DNA of 64,000 nucleotides. Origin: Stromatinia cepivora (taxonomy: Eukaryota; Ascomycota; Leotiomycetes; Helotiales; Sclerotiniaceae). Position numbers and translations under genes: made by a program. Location: NCBI GenBank assembly GCA_014898415.1, contig RCTD01000018.1, positions 439,001-503,000 of the forward strand, given 5' to 3'. Under the pieces are notes generated by a model, which was given only the letters and a program-made list of their open reading frames with translations, was not told where the DNA came from and searched no databases. This document shows, piece by piece, positions 1 through 12,058 of the stretch. Positions within the stretch are counted from its first letter, which is position 1; each line of letters starts with the position of its first letter.

Positions 1-403
1 CCCAAATGAGTCGATTCGAGGTGATGTAACCATAGTTATTGGCTGACCTTCTGGGCTCTTTTTGGATCCCAAGGCGACTCTATTGTGCAACTGCATGTCC
101 CGGTCCTTAGAATTATATGGCTGACCCAAAAAGTCTGAAGAGTCCAAAACTTTCATTACCGATCTTTGAGTCCAGAGTTTGTACGAATGCTCGGCAGCGA
201 AGGTATACGTGCGTTGAAGTTTCTGAAGTGCGCTTGGGTTTTCATTCATAATATACTTCGCAGGGCTCCGCATAAAGTCTATAGCTCCACGAATCCCTGC
301 TTTGTAAATGAGCTGGTTTGTTTGCGATTTAACTCCGCTCTCCTCTACACCATTATTCTCTGGAAGAATGAGTCTTAGTGTATCTGAACGCCAATGTTGA
401 GCG
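1..403. other. Intergenic, nothing recognised
   Basis: I see no supported gene here. The only open frame (about 70 codons on the plus strand) has no recognisable domain, no signal sequence and no splice support. Confidence 0.5.
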
Positions 404-1066
404 TCATCTACATTCCCTATGCATGATTAATCTCCTGTGGCCAGCACTGTATTGGACAAACCTACATGCATTGCCCAATGACAAAATGTCGTTGAGGCCT
501 TGAGAAAGTTCTTCCCCCAAAAAGAAAAAAGGATTTGAATAAATAGTCGAAAATATATGATGGTTAAGCAGAGCATCAAGAACATTGCTCAAGAGTCTGG
601 GCTGCCTCTGCATACAATTGGGAAATTCTTGTTGATCCAATTCATCCAAAATCATTATTTTCGATACCTCGTTAAAAAATACTTCACGGTCGTGGCCCTG
701 GAGATCGAACTGAGAGATATCTTTTGCTACTTCTCGACTCCAACTTCTAATTTCACTCATTATTCTGTCCATTCCACCCTTTATTTTTGTAAACAATATA
801 GGAAGCCAAGAATTCCGATTAGCTAGACCAAGGGGTGGTGGTTCAGCGCGAAATCTGCGTACCATCTCGAACATCGTGTCGCGTTCCCCGGTGAGTCTGT
901 CAAAGTCCCTCTTACTGGACTCAGCACAAGCTTCAAGTTGCCCCATGAGTCTGTCAAAGTCCCTCTTATTGGACACAGCACAAGCTTCAAGGATCTCCTC
1001 TCGACGCTTCATCTCATCCTTCAACTTTACAATTTCATCCTTCAACTTTACAGTCTCATCCTCCAT
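404..1066 (-). CDS. Hypothetical coiled-coil protein, 220 aa
   Basis: A single open frame starts at the ATG at 1066. Residues 1-75 are charged, heptad-like coiled coil made partly of duplications: KLKDE occurs twice close together, and an 18-residue unit containing KRDFDRL occurs twice (54-bp direct repeat at about 892-1000). The rest is a mixed-character region including NPFFFLGEELSQGLNDIL. The general plan, coiled coil followed by an NPFFFLG-type segment, resembles lineage-restricted hypothetical proteins I associate with Sclerotiniaceae, but I cannot name a family. The last 25 residues look unlike the preceding part, so the 3' end could be altered or spliced differently. No function is proposed. 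Confidence 0.5.
   Translation of the reverse strand: MEDETVKLKDEIVKLKDEMKRREEILEACAVSNKRDFDRLMGQLEACAESSKRDFDRLTGERDTMFEMVRRFRAEPPPLGLANRNSWLPILFTKIKGGMDRIMSEIRSWSREVAKDISQFDLQGHDREVFFNEVSKIMILDELDQQEFPNCMQRQPRLLSNVLDALLNHHIFSTIYSNPFFFLGEELSQGLNDILSLGNACRFVQYSAGHRRLIMHRECR
892..1000. repeat. 54-bp imperfect tandem duplication inside a gene
   Basis: The string GAGTCTGTCAAAGTCCCTCT occurs at about 892 and again 54 bp later, followed in both copies by TTGGAC/CTGGAC and CAGCACAAGC. It encodes the 18-residue repeat of the coiled-coil gene. A shorter 21-bp duplication (TTCAACTTTACA...) follows at about 1018-1058. Confidence 0.8.
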
Positions 1067-1409
1067 GTTGAATTGTGATCACAAGTCTCAAATGTTGTTA
1101 TCGTGTCTTTTTTGTTGATGAATACAAATTGTTTTCGTAATTCCCCAGCCTTTTCTTGAACAAACATAAATAGGGGAAAATATTTGGATAAAGAGCCTAG
1201 TGATCCTTTTGAATTTCGCCAGGCTGCGGGCGGCAATGGGCAATATTCATCAAAGAAAGTCTTTGTTTAGTTACCCCATCAGACTCGAATTGGCTAACAA
1301 CATTCCAACAGAAATAAATCGGGAGACGAAAGGGGTATGCAAAGAGACTTCCCATGGGAGAAGTGGAAAAATGAGGCAAGTACGAAACCGCCTGCGTGAA
1401 GTACATGAA

Positions 1410-1552
1410 GTGTTAATTCCCATTACCAACTTCGCGTGTGGTAAAATGTATGGTACTGTCAAATTTGTGGGCAGTGTGCAAGGCAAGAAAGGGGTATTTG
1501 CTGGAGTGAAATTGGATGAGATGTTTGCTTCAAAAGGGAAGAACAATGAAGG
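1410..1552 (+). pseudogene. CAP-Gly domain fragment
   Basis: This stretch reads PITNFACGKMYGTVKFVG followed by GKKGVFAGVKLDEMFASKGK and then NNEG. It matches the first two thirds of a CAP-Gly microtubule-binding domain (GTVKFVG, GVFAGVxLDE and GKN elements). A possible donor GTGAGA follows at 1553, but I find no continuation encoding the rest of the domain (the usual GVxYF...GIFL part) in the next few hundred bases. Upstream, the open frame back to 1200 has no CAP-Gly protein features. I read it as a stranded domain fragment; an unannotated multi-exon gene is the alternative. Confidence 0.55.
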
Positions 1553-2220
1553 GTGAGATATACAAGCAACTACCACTGCAAAAAAAAACAGTGAACTTTG
1601 TGTGTTTGTGTGTTTGTGTAAGATTAAGAATGTGCACCAAAATTGATGGAGGCTCAAACCAGAGTACCATTACATATGAAACTTGGAACATCTTGAAGGG
1701 GATTCCATCAAGATGGTGACAAGTGCCTGACTCGGCCACCACAAAGCTACTATACTTTGTAGTACTGGTCGATTCTGAATTTTGTTTGAAGCCAAATCTG
1801 TAAATAGCCCATGTATCAATGGTATCCGGGATATTCTTGACCGACTGAGAGCTTTTACTGGCACGACTGGCAAACAAAATTAATAAAGCTCGTCTAATTC
1901 TAAGAGTGGGGGGGTGGGGGCCCCATGGGGAACAATGAGAACTTTAAAAGAAGGATTTGTGATCCTCGTGATATACAAAGTCCCGAAAAAGTCTTGATTC
2001 CTTTCAATCCTTGGGTTCGGATGTTAAGATGGAAAATACAATTTCCGTTGCAGTACCAAAAATGGGGAAGTTTGGTGTACAAAGTAGAAGAGTGGGTGTT
2101 GGGTAGCTGACTCAGCGAAAGTTATTTCCTCACATATCATCTGGGTAGGTTAGTGAATGTAATCTTGCATGTCATGCCATGAATGTAATTGCGGATCTAA
2201 TCTTATTAGCTCAGTTGAGT

Positions 2221-2259
2221 CCCTTCCTTCCTTCCTTCCTTCCTTCCTTCCTTCCTTCC
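2221..2259. repeat. (CTTC)n microsatellite
   Basis: About nine uninterrupted CTTC units, visible directly. Confidence 0.95.
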
Positions 2260-3026
2260 ATATTTTTTTATCCTCCAATTCAATCCTCTCTCTATATACC
2301 TTCAGTCACCACCATACCATACATGCTCATGCGGGCGAATGGAAACGCGGGGACATGCAAAGATCCCAAGAGTCATCTGAACGAGTAATAAAATCAAAGG
2401 GAGTAGGTTCATGCATTAACGGCCGTTTAAGATTTGAAGTCAGTTCATCAATCCAATAATCATTCCATAATTCTCACGTCAGAGATACGTTTTGCGTTTT
2501 TTATATACTATTTCGGTGGTAATATGGAATCATATATACTTCCCGGTTGTTAGTTTTTTTCACGATATCTTTGATTCCTATCAATCAGTCCACTCGGTAC
2601 TTAGATAAATCCATTCTTCCAAAGTTAAAAAAGTGGGAGATGTCCGTCATTTATTGGTACTTTTCCGTACCACCACTTTTGGAAGCTTTCTTTATGTTCC
2701 TTACCCTTTAGAATTTAAGAACTTCTCGGAGATTTCTGTATAAGGTCCGTGGGGCAAACATGTCCCGGCAACTCCACGTGCACCTAGTCATCTACTTGAG
2801 CATTACCCATGTCAAGTTTCCCCAGATTTTATTGGTTCGGGTCCTCGAGGTACTACTGGTACTGCATCGCAGCGAGATGTTTTGGTTGGAAAGTTTGAAC
2901 TTGGCGTTGGTGGAACATATATGCCGAAGTGGCTAAACGCACCCAAATTACCGTCCTGTTCATGTTCATTACCACAAGTGTACCGGCACTTCCGTTAATC
3001 TTTGATTAAGTTGGCCAAGAACATGA

Positions 3027-4248
<1,222 letters not shown>

Positions 4249-4660
4249 TTTTTGGATTGTGGATTAGAGGTAGAAAAGGGGAGAGAGAGGAAGGAGGCAG
4301 ATGTCTAGTTTCCTAATTGTTGTATATACTTGAATTTTATTATTTGTACATAAAAAACCTACCACATTATTATACTGCTTGGATTGCATACCTCATTACA
4401 AATCATCAATCTTCATCATGCATCGTGAAGGATGAGGCTGAATTCATCTATTCAATCATTACCACAACAGATATGCATGTCACTAGACTAACCTCATAAT
4501 CTTCTTATTTCCATTTCGTTTTAGATACACAAACATTCCGCAGTTACGATCCAGGTATCCATACTCCAAACAGTCTTCGTAAAATACTTCGTGTGAACCA
4601 CAACATAAAAAACAATGTCTTTCAGTCATTCGCTTATATTCATTGACCGTAATTCATCAA
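4249..4660. other. Convergent 3' intergenic region
   Basis: About 410 bp between two converging genes, AT-rich and probably holding both 3' UTRs. No coding signal seen. Confidence 0.5.
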
Positions 4661-6576
4661 TCATTTCCCATGAAGTTTCGATAAACACATTGAGATCTGT
4701 TCACCCAACAATTCTAATTCCATATGTGGAGCTTCTGTATCTTCGGACGAACCCGAGGACTTCAGTACTCTTTCTTGAGCAGTTTTCAAGGGGACAAGAT
4801 ATTCGCTCTCGACTTGTGTCATCATTCCAGATGGGATGAGATTTGCATATTGCTCTCCTGTGATAAAGAAAAGGAAATTCAGCGCAGCCATATGAACTGC
4901 AAATGATGTCATCAGATCATTAGTCAATTCTTCATCCGAATCATCAACAAGTGATGAAAGATTTGGGAAGATTTGGGATTTTGTCTCCAATAGGGCAGAG
5001 CTGGTGGAGAAAAGATTTTGTGATTTTCTCTCATGGGCTGTAATTAACTCTTCCTTGAGCCAAGCAATAGCAGATGCTTTCAGAGCTATCGCGCTGATTT
5101 CATCCGGAGAACCCTGGAGCGTCTTTGAGATGAAAGTCAATCTCATCGCATCCACGGGATGGGCGTGTAAGATGGCAGACGTGAGTTTATGTGTACAGTA
5201 CCGCAGACCCGGAGAAGGATTTGTGGCAGACCATAACGATAAAGCCCGTAAATGTGCCATGTAGTCATTGTCCTTGAATTCTCCAGACACAAATTTATTT
5301 GAATGTTCCAACCATAACCCAATTGCAACTACAGCATCAACGATGGCAATAGATGATCTATCAGCAGACTCGAAGAATCGAGCGACTAATTTCGCGTGAT
5401 CGGGAAATATGGACATGACCGGCTCTGGGCTCTTTGTTTTGAACATGAGGGAGGAAAATATCAGTGAGGTGAGAAGGAACAAGCTACCATTTGGTGACAG
5501 TGGAATCTCTTCGGCGGAGTCAGGTAGGTTATCTTTGGGGTCTTCGTGTTCCGACTGCACATGCGCAATTGGTGGAGTAGCATAGATCGTATCGAAAAGC
5601 AGATTGTAATCGGCGAGTCCTAGATCACGGCAAAGAGCCTCGCGCGAATTAGTAAACAGGCTATCTATCAAGCGTGACAACTTACGACAATCTGTCCAGC
5701 CACTTCATCCCGAATTTGAAGACTGGGGTCGATCCGAAATGCTACACACAAACTTGTTCTACCAGCCACGACTCGTTTGGGGTCAAACAATTCTTGCAGA
5801 CGTCCTGCCCACTCTATCGGATGTTCGTTTACATAGAGATCCAGCATATGTATTGCGAACCCTTGTAACAACTTCTGCTGGATCGCAGACTCATAGGAGT
5901 CCTCCTCCTCTGGTTCTGGATCTGGCGCAGTTGGCAGTGGAGAATCTACCTCGGGGCGCATAACATTGGTAATGCTGAGACTCGATTTTCGTCTAGGGAG
6001 TGTAGGACGCTTTTTGCTAGACAATGTCTGTATGAATTTGACAACTGCAAGTACTGCCTTGTGGGAGGGATGAAATGCATTCGTGATTGTATCTATGGAG
6101 TTCGCAAGGAAGCGTGAAGGATGTTTAGTCTTGATCCGAGGGTGAAGTATAGCAAGCAGGCTGAGTAGAAGGCAAAAGCGATCAATTTCATTTGATTCTT
6201 TGACAGCAGTACCTTCCTCATTTTCGATTGGTTCTTCATCCCAATTGTCTTCCACATCCTCGAGATCCAGCTCCGACATTGCCTCCACAACCCCAATTAT
6301 AACCTCTCTTGGATTTGCGAGGCGTGCAATAGTGATGAGGCAAGATTCAGAGCCAGGAACTCGAAGCAGCGTAGGCATGATGTCCCATCCTATCAAATTC
6401 GCCCGTACTTTGTCTTGAAGCACATCATTTAAGGATGAAAGGAGCTCCAATCGCAAGTCTGCTGCAGGTTGATCCTCAACTAATATCTTTTTAATAAAGT
6501 TGAGGTACGTCAAATGATCACCTACAGGGGGTGCATTCGCTTTGATGTCGACAACGGGGTCGATATTTGGCTCCAT
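4661..6576 (-). CDS. Yap1-binding protein / ALF4-glomulin-like (DUF1760)
   Basis: Exon 1 (6576-5686) and exon 2 (5638-4661) are separated by a 47-nt phase-0 intron (GTAAGT donor, TACTAAT branch, GAG acceptor end), giving 622 aa. The protein is all-helical without a membrane segment or signal peptide, with an acidic insert (ELDLEDVEDNWDEEP) at about residue 110. Its shape matches the fungal YBP1/YBP2 family (Kinetochor_Ybp2, related to ALF4 and glomulin). In yeast Ybp1 takes part in peroxide-dependent activation of the Yap1 transcription factor; Ybp2 also acts at kinetochores. Which role applies here cannot be told from sequence. It shares a 595-bp divergent region with the downstream plus-strand gene. 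Confidence 0.8.
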
Positions 6577-7171
6577 GTTGTCGAAGAACTATTTATTACA
6601 GTATTGTGTTTCGTCTGAAGACAACAGAGCGTGGGAAAGTTAAGAAATCTGGCAGAATTACCGTGCAGTGATGGTTGGTGAGGGCGGTGTATAATTCGAG
6701 CTATCACGTGCTGAGAACTTTTTCATTTCTTTTTTGCAATCTGTGGATATCGACCCTCTCTGTTATGATTTTCAGGTGGCAATCAAGTGATGACACCTAT
6801 TGGCAGGCACTGTATGGCGCGGAATTCCTCTTGGCGGCTGCATGCGTCAGTCCAATGCATGCAATCTGGTAGTCACCTTACATTAACCACTCAATGTCAT
6901 CAAATGCTCGTCAAATATATATGCGCCTGCCACAGGGTTCCACAACCCCCCTGAAATGCTACCCACCTCTCGGACAGCTGCATAGCCTAATACGTTTTCC
7001 CTCCTCTGCTGGAACAACATATGATGTGGTTATCTGACTTGGACTTCAGTCCTTTTTCATTTCTTTTGTTCTGATAGCCTTTATCTCTCTCTTGTCACCT
7101 ATGCATTGCGTTCACCATGTCTTTTTTATCGACTAGCTCTCGTTCGGAATGATCTAATATGATGTTCAATC
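6577..7171. other. Divergent promoter region
   Basis: 595 bp between two divergently transcribed genes; presumably contains both promoters. I see no clear TATA box or repeated operator. Confidence 0.45.
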
Positions 7172-10115
7172 ATGGCAGGCTTCGGTTGGTCTGCTGGAGA
7201 TTTAGTGGCCGCAATTTCAGTGGTTATGAAAGTATGCAAAGCACTGAAAGATGCCGGCGGAGCAAAAGAAGACTATCGCGAGAGCGTGGCGTTTCTAGAA
7301 AGCTTGAGTGTTACTTTAGAAGTGCTACACAAGTACTATGAAGCCAACCTAAATCAGAAGGACCTTTCTGACGTCAAAGCCCAAATCCTACTGATACAGG
7401 ACCCGATCGATGCATTCACGAAGAATGTGAAGCTCAAATATGGATTTGAACTGGGCACACAACCAGGAATTGGCTACCGGACGGCTGTGAAAGGGGTCTC
7501 CAAGAAGATCAAATGGGCATTATGGATGCACAAGGAATCCGAGAGACTCAACAGCAGGATTTCAACTCCTTTGGCTGCTATCCAAATGCGTCTAAGCATT
7601 CAAATCACGTATGCGTAAATTTCTGATTGAATCTTTTTATTACTTTACAGTCACACCAATCTTTCTCGAGGAAACTGGCCACTGCATCTTTGGAATACAT
7701 GAATATTAACCAGAATCAGTTCCATAGTATCCACTATCCCCGGAGATGTTTCCAAAAAGATCGAAGGTGTCATGAGAACCGCAATTCCAGCACTGATTGA
7801 GCAGTCGCTAGCTCCACTCAAGGCATTCGCAGAAAAGAATCGAATGGACCAGCTCACCTCCAACAGCATGATACAACAAAAATTGGACATATTACCTAAG
7901 ATTTTGGCTAGCAGGCTGGAGCCGGAGATGGACGCAATTCGCAGACGTGATGATCAACGGGGTCGAGAATTAGACGAGCATCATGAATCGTTGTCAAAGA
8001 AAGTTGTTTGGATGGAGGATCGTCTGCAGCAAGAGATTTCGACATACTATCTGGAATCGTCTTCCGCGGCGGATGCGATCATTCGCGAGTTTCGGATCCT
8101 ATCAGAGACCACTCTTCTCAATAATAGTCTTTTAGACAAAAAACTTGAGACTATACAGAAGCAGCTCTATCACCGGGAAGAGAATTCGAATCCAGGGCGA
8201 GGTGGGATAAATGCACTTGCAAGCAGAAAGCGGACCATTGTCAATGACAATGCACTGCTGAAGAGAGTTGAAGCAACAGCTAGTGGATTGATTGAATCAC
8301 ACTCCACCAGCTATCTGGCAGAGGATGCTGGAAACAATCCATGGAGAGAAGCTGGCGATCATTTTCAAGAATTGTAAGTGGTAGAAACCTTTTCTCCGTT
8401 TTGGCTCACTGACAAGGAACATAGCATCCGTCTACTTCTTCAAGGATTCTATAAACTCTTTATTCGATTGTGGTATGTTCTTTACATACAATCCTGCTTC
8501 AGTGGAATGCCTGATCGTGGCCGCTCTTTTTGCATTGTTGCCCGGAGAACTAGCTAACAATAACCAGGCCACTTTTTGCATCTTTTCTTGTCCAGCTAAA
8601 GATAATGCGGCAATGTATTGTCCGCTTACCTAGTCTACTATCTGAAGAAGATATCACTTTCATCGATGTTCTTGGAAATCCTAAAAGGCTACCTTATAGC
8701 ACATATGGCCATTGGGAGGTGCGTATAATCCTCTCATGTACCCTCCGTTCTAATACATACAGATCTTCAATAAGTTCCTCCGAGTACACTATAAAAACAT
8801 GCCCGGAGAAAGTCAAATCCTAGCACGTCGGTACACGATCACGAGTCAAGATGGGCACATGCTTAACGAGAGCACATGGCTGAAATATGCTCAACCTAAA
8901 GCAGTCATATCTATGACAGTTGTCCTGACTTTCAGTGCTCTTGGGAACCGATGCCCAAAGTGTGCCAGGCCAGTAAACGAAAACAATACATTGGAAGCAG
9001 GAATTCTGATCACTTGGTGAGTCTCAAAAAGAGCTCGTCCCAAACTCTTCCCTAACAACCACTAAAGTCCAAATCGAGAGTGCTTGTTGGAGTTTCGTAC
9101 TATAAACCAAGAAAAGCTTCTGTCAACCACGCATGTGCAAAAAATGCGTCTTTCCGAGTTAGCATTTTCAAGCTCTCTTGTCAAACAGAATACCAGAGTC
9201 TCCGGCCTCTCGGTGCCATTCGTGCCTATATCTTCTTTTCCTATCTGGCTTGAGGTCGCCAGGTCTTTAAAAAAAGTAGAATATGCAAACATGAGGGCAA
9301 AGGCAGATGCAATCTCACCATCTAGTCCCGATACTCCCGATCCTCCCAATATACATTTCACCTCCGACGGGCCAGAGCCCTACAGACATCTTCTGCACGC
9401 GGAAAAGATTGAGTTTCCAAATAAGCAGACGTCGGAAATACACAATTTCACCCAGATTGTGTCATCACGAAAAAGAGAGCTCGCCGACCTCGAACAATAC
9501 TTCAAGCGCGTGCATTGCGTTTCGGAATCCCTTCCACCATGTAGTATATGTTCATTTGCGGAATACAGATACCCAGATGACGTGGAGCGACACATGCTCT
9601 TACAGCACTCGCGCATCTATTCTTGCATATTCGACTTTGGAGGGTGCAAAGAATCATTTACGGATAGAGCTCAATGGATATGTCATATTGAATCCCGGCA
9701 TTTGAATTGGCTATGTCACCATGAAGAATGTCCTAATGAAGAGATAGACGCCATGAATCACTACCATGGTACCTTTCTCTTCTTCACGATGAAACAAAGA
9801 GCGGCGAAGCTTGCAATACGGAAGCAGAGGGCAAGTGAACTGCTTAGGGTGTCTCTCAGAACACCCAAGCAGGCACCGGTGCGTCTTGGGTGTCCCCTGA
9901 AAGGATGTGAGAAGCTGTTCGGAGGGGATGAGTGTTGGAATAAAAGGTTGGATCATATTGGGACTCATGCAAGAGAAAATGCTACACTTGTCGCGGGGTA
10001 TTTTTGTGGGAAATTGTCCGTTGATCATTCTGATGATGGCGCTTTCATTGACTGGGCTTTGAGTGAGCGTATTGTACGGCGGGTTGGCAAAGGATTTAGG
10101 TTAGTTGTTCCTTAG
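7172..10115 (+). CDS. STAND-N-like / ubiquitin-like (ULD_2) / C2H2 zinc-finger protein, 865 aa
   Basis: Six exons splice cleanly: 7172-7608, 7714-8373, 8425-8472, 8568-8718, 8763-9016, 9068-10115. Residues 1-145 (GFGWSAGDLVAAISVVMKVC start) resemble the fungal N-terminal region of STAND/NLR-like proteins. Residues 150-380 are mostly coiled coil. Residues about 395-480 (EEDITFIDVLGNPKRLPYST then RRYTITSQDGHMLNESTW) match the fungal ubiquitin-like ULD_2 pattern, followed by a zinc-ribbon-like CPKC...CPNREC pair split by the last intron. The C-terminal third holds C2H2-like fingers (CSICSF about residue 675, then CKESF...H, and GCPLKGCEKLF about 790). This domain order suggests a signalling or regulatory protein, but no specific role is known to me. 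Every junction keeps frame, so the model is strong; the first intron (105 nt) is the least certain. Confidence 0.82.
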
Positions 10116-12058
10116 TAAAGTTTAATCATTTGTTTGTGAGCTAGGCGTCAAAGGGGAATGTCATGAAACGGAGGGTGAGAGGTGAATTTAGGCTTCAACA
10201 TATGGATTGTTGACCTTGGAATGCTATACGCAGCGAAATAACTGCAAACTCTTTTGTTCCAAATTACTCATTGAAACTATACTTTCTTATCCCACTAGTA
10301 CATGTGGAATTACCCATGTCAATTGAAAGGCGTGTTATTGAATTTGCTTGGATGATATTTCTTGCCTTTCCATTACACAAAAGGTCGCCATTCTTCCCAG
10401 CCTGTTCAACGTCTACCCTCCTCCATCATATCCTTAACAGCTCCTCAAACCTTCCCAATACGAACCTCCAGCCACAACCACATGACAAGTAGAAATATCA
10501 ATAAAAACATCACATTCACCTCCCAAAATAATCTGAACAAACCGCCAACACAGCTGCCACACGAAAAAAAAAACTCCGTAGCTTTTATTTGCGGTTCTCA
10601 TCCCACTTCATTCATACCGCCGCGCTTCGTCGAGCATAAGCGTAGATGCTATAACTGCGTCTCCGAATAGACGAAAATACCAGCAAAGAGTCCTTCAGAT
10701 CCCATGGTTTGGCTGGTTTAGCATACGAAGTCTAAGGCCCCTTTCATACTTCTTCGTACGTTGGCTGACCATCAAGAATCAATTCACGCAGAACATCTTC
10801 TGCATTCTCTCCCTCAAAAAAACCGCACACGCGTTTCCCAATATTCTTTCGAAATAATCCCCCGTATTCTATGAGGTAGTTGGTAGTGAGAATTAAGGCT
10901 AACATAGGTATCGAGACCGAGAGGTAGCATGCACTAGGATGCCTTGAGGGAATCAAAAGTGCTGGGAAGTATTGAGGTGAGTTCCGAGCATAAGGTTTCG
11001 AGTTGGACGTCAAAGTTCCAGGTATGCTTAGTTAAGCTGTGTAGAGATTTGGAGAGCGGATGGATGTTTGCGCTTCAGTGTGCATTCTGGGGATAGGTCA
11101 ATCTCATGATGGATAGATGTATGGGTGTAATGTAAGTCTTACTTTAGAAAATGAGTGTAACGTTATGGTTGCATTGGGAGTTAAGCAACCAAAATGGGAT
11201 TGTGAGTAAAGCAACGTTGAATTTTAGACTTCTGCTCGATGCTATGGAAATAGCATTCATTCCAATCGCCGGACTAGCTATCCCGGGGATGTCGCAACTA
11301 CTTCAATACACAGAATAGTATTTTCCGACTCAATTCTTCCCACCCAAATTCTATTTTGATCAATATAATCAGACATTTACGTTTACAGCTCTTCTACAAT
11401 CTTGTGACTCATATCATGTACTGCTATGTTCGCTGTCCAAATTTACGATGTGTTTCGAGTCCATTTCAATATATTAAAAATACAGCTCTTGCCCTCAAAG
11501 CAATGGTACATATAAAATGAACATTAGGACATCTTCCCAGATAATATTCCTGAGAAATTAATAGATATGTAACTACAGCTGTCTATTACTCTTCACTTAT
11601 GCTGATAACCTTATCGCCTAAGTATAGATGAATACCTTGGGGTCCTTTTATCTCACCTCGTTTAATTTCTAAAGCTCTTTCTTGTTCATCTTGACTATGG
11701 CTCCTCCAGCTAGGTACTACAAAGAGTGATCACTGTATAAGCAATCATCAAGCCTCTCTTCAAGTACTACTTCGGCAGCATATACTAATGACAGTCTCCC
11801 ATCAAGCCCCATCTCAACCACCGTCTCATTAACACTCAGAAACGACAGTCGAATCTCTCCCAAAGTTCTTGTTTAAAGTTTCGTAAAGATATGTATTATC
11901 ATTTTGCCTATTTAGTTAAGAGCTAGCATACTTATAATAAATGAATAAATCTCCTAGCAATCGCAAAGACTATATTCCCAAATTGACTTTCATCCCAGTA
12001 CCCGCGTAAATTTTGCTCGCCAGCGACCACCGATCACCATTATAATTCAATACTCAGC
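10116..12058. other. Intergenic, about 1.9 kb
   Basis: Long AT-rich region between a plus-strand and a minus-strand gene. Apart from one weak coding-like stretch on the minus strand (10744-10873) I see nothing convincing. Confidence 0.45.
10744..10873 (-). CDS. Possible isolated terminal exon
   Basis: The minus strand ends with IEYGGLFRKNIGKRVCGFFE and DVLRELILDGQPTYEEV before a stop. It reads like real protein and starts directly after an AG (CTCATAG). No upstream exon could be joined to it, and I do not recognise the family. It may be a gene remnant. Confidence 0.25.
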
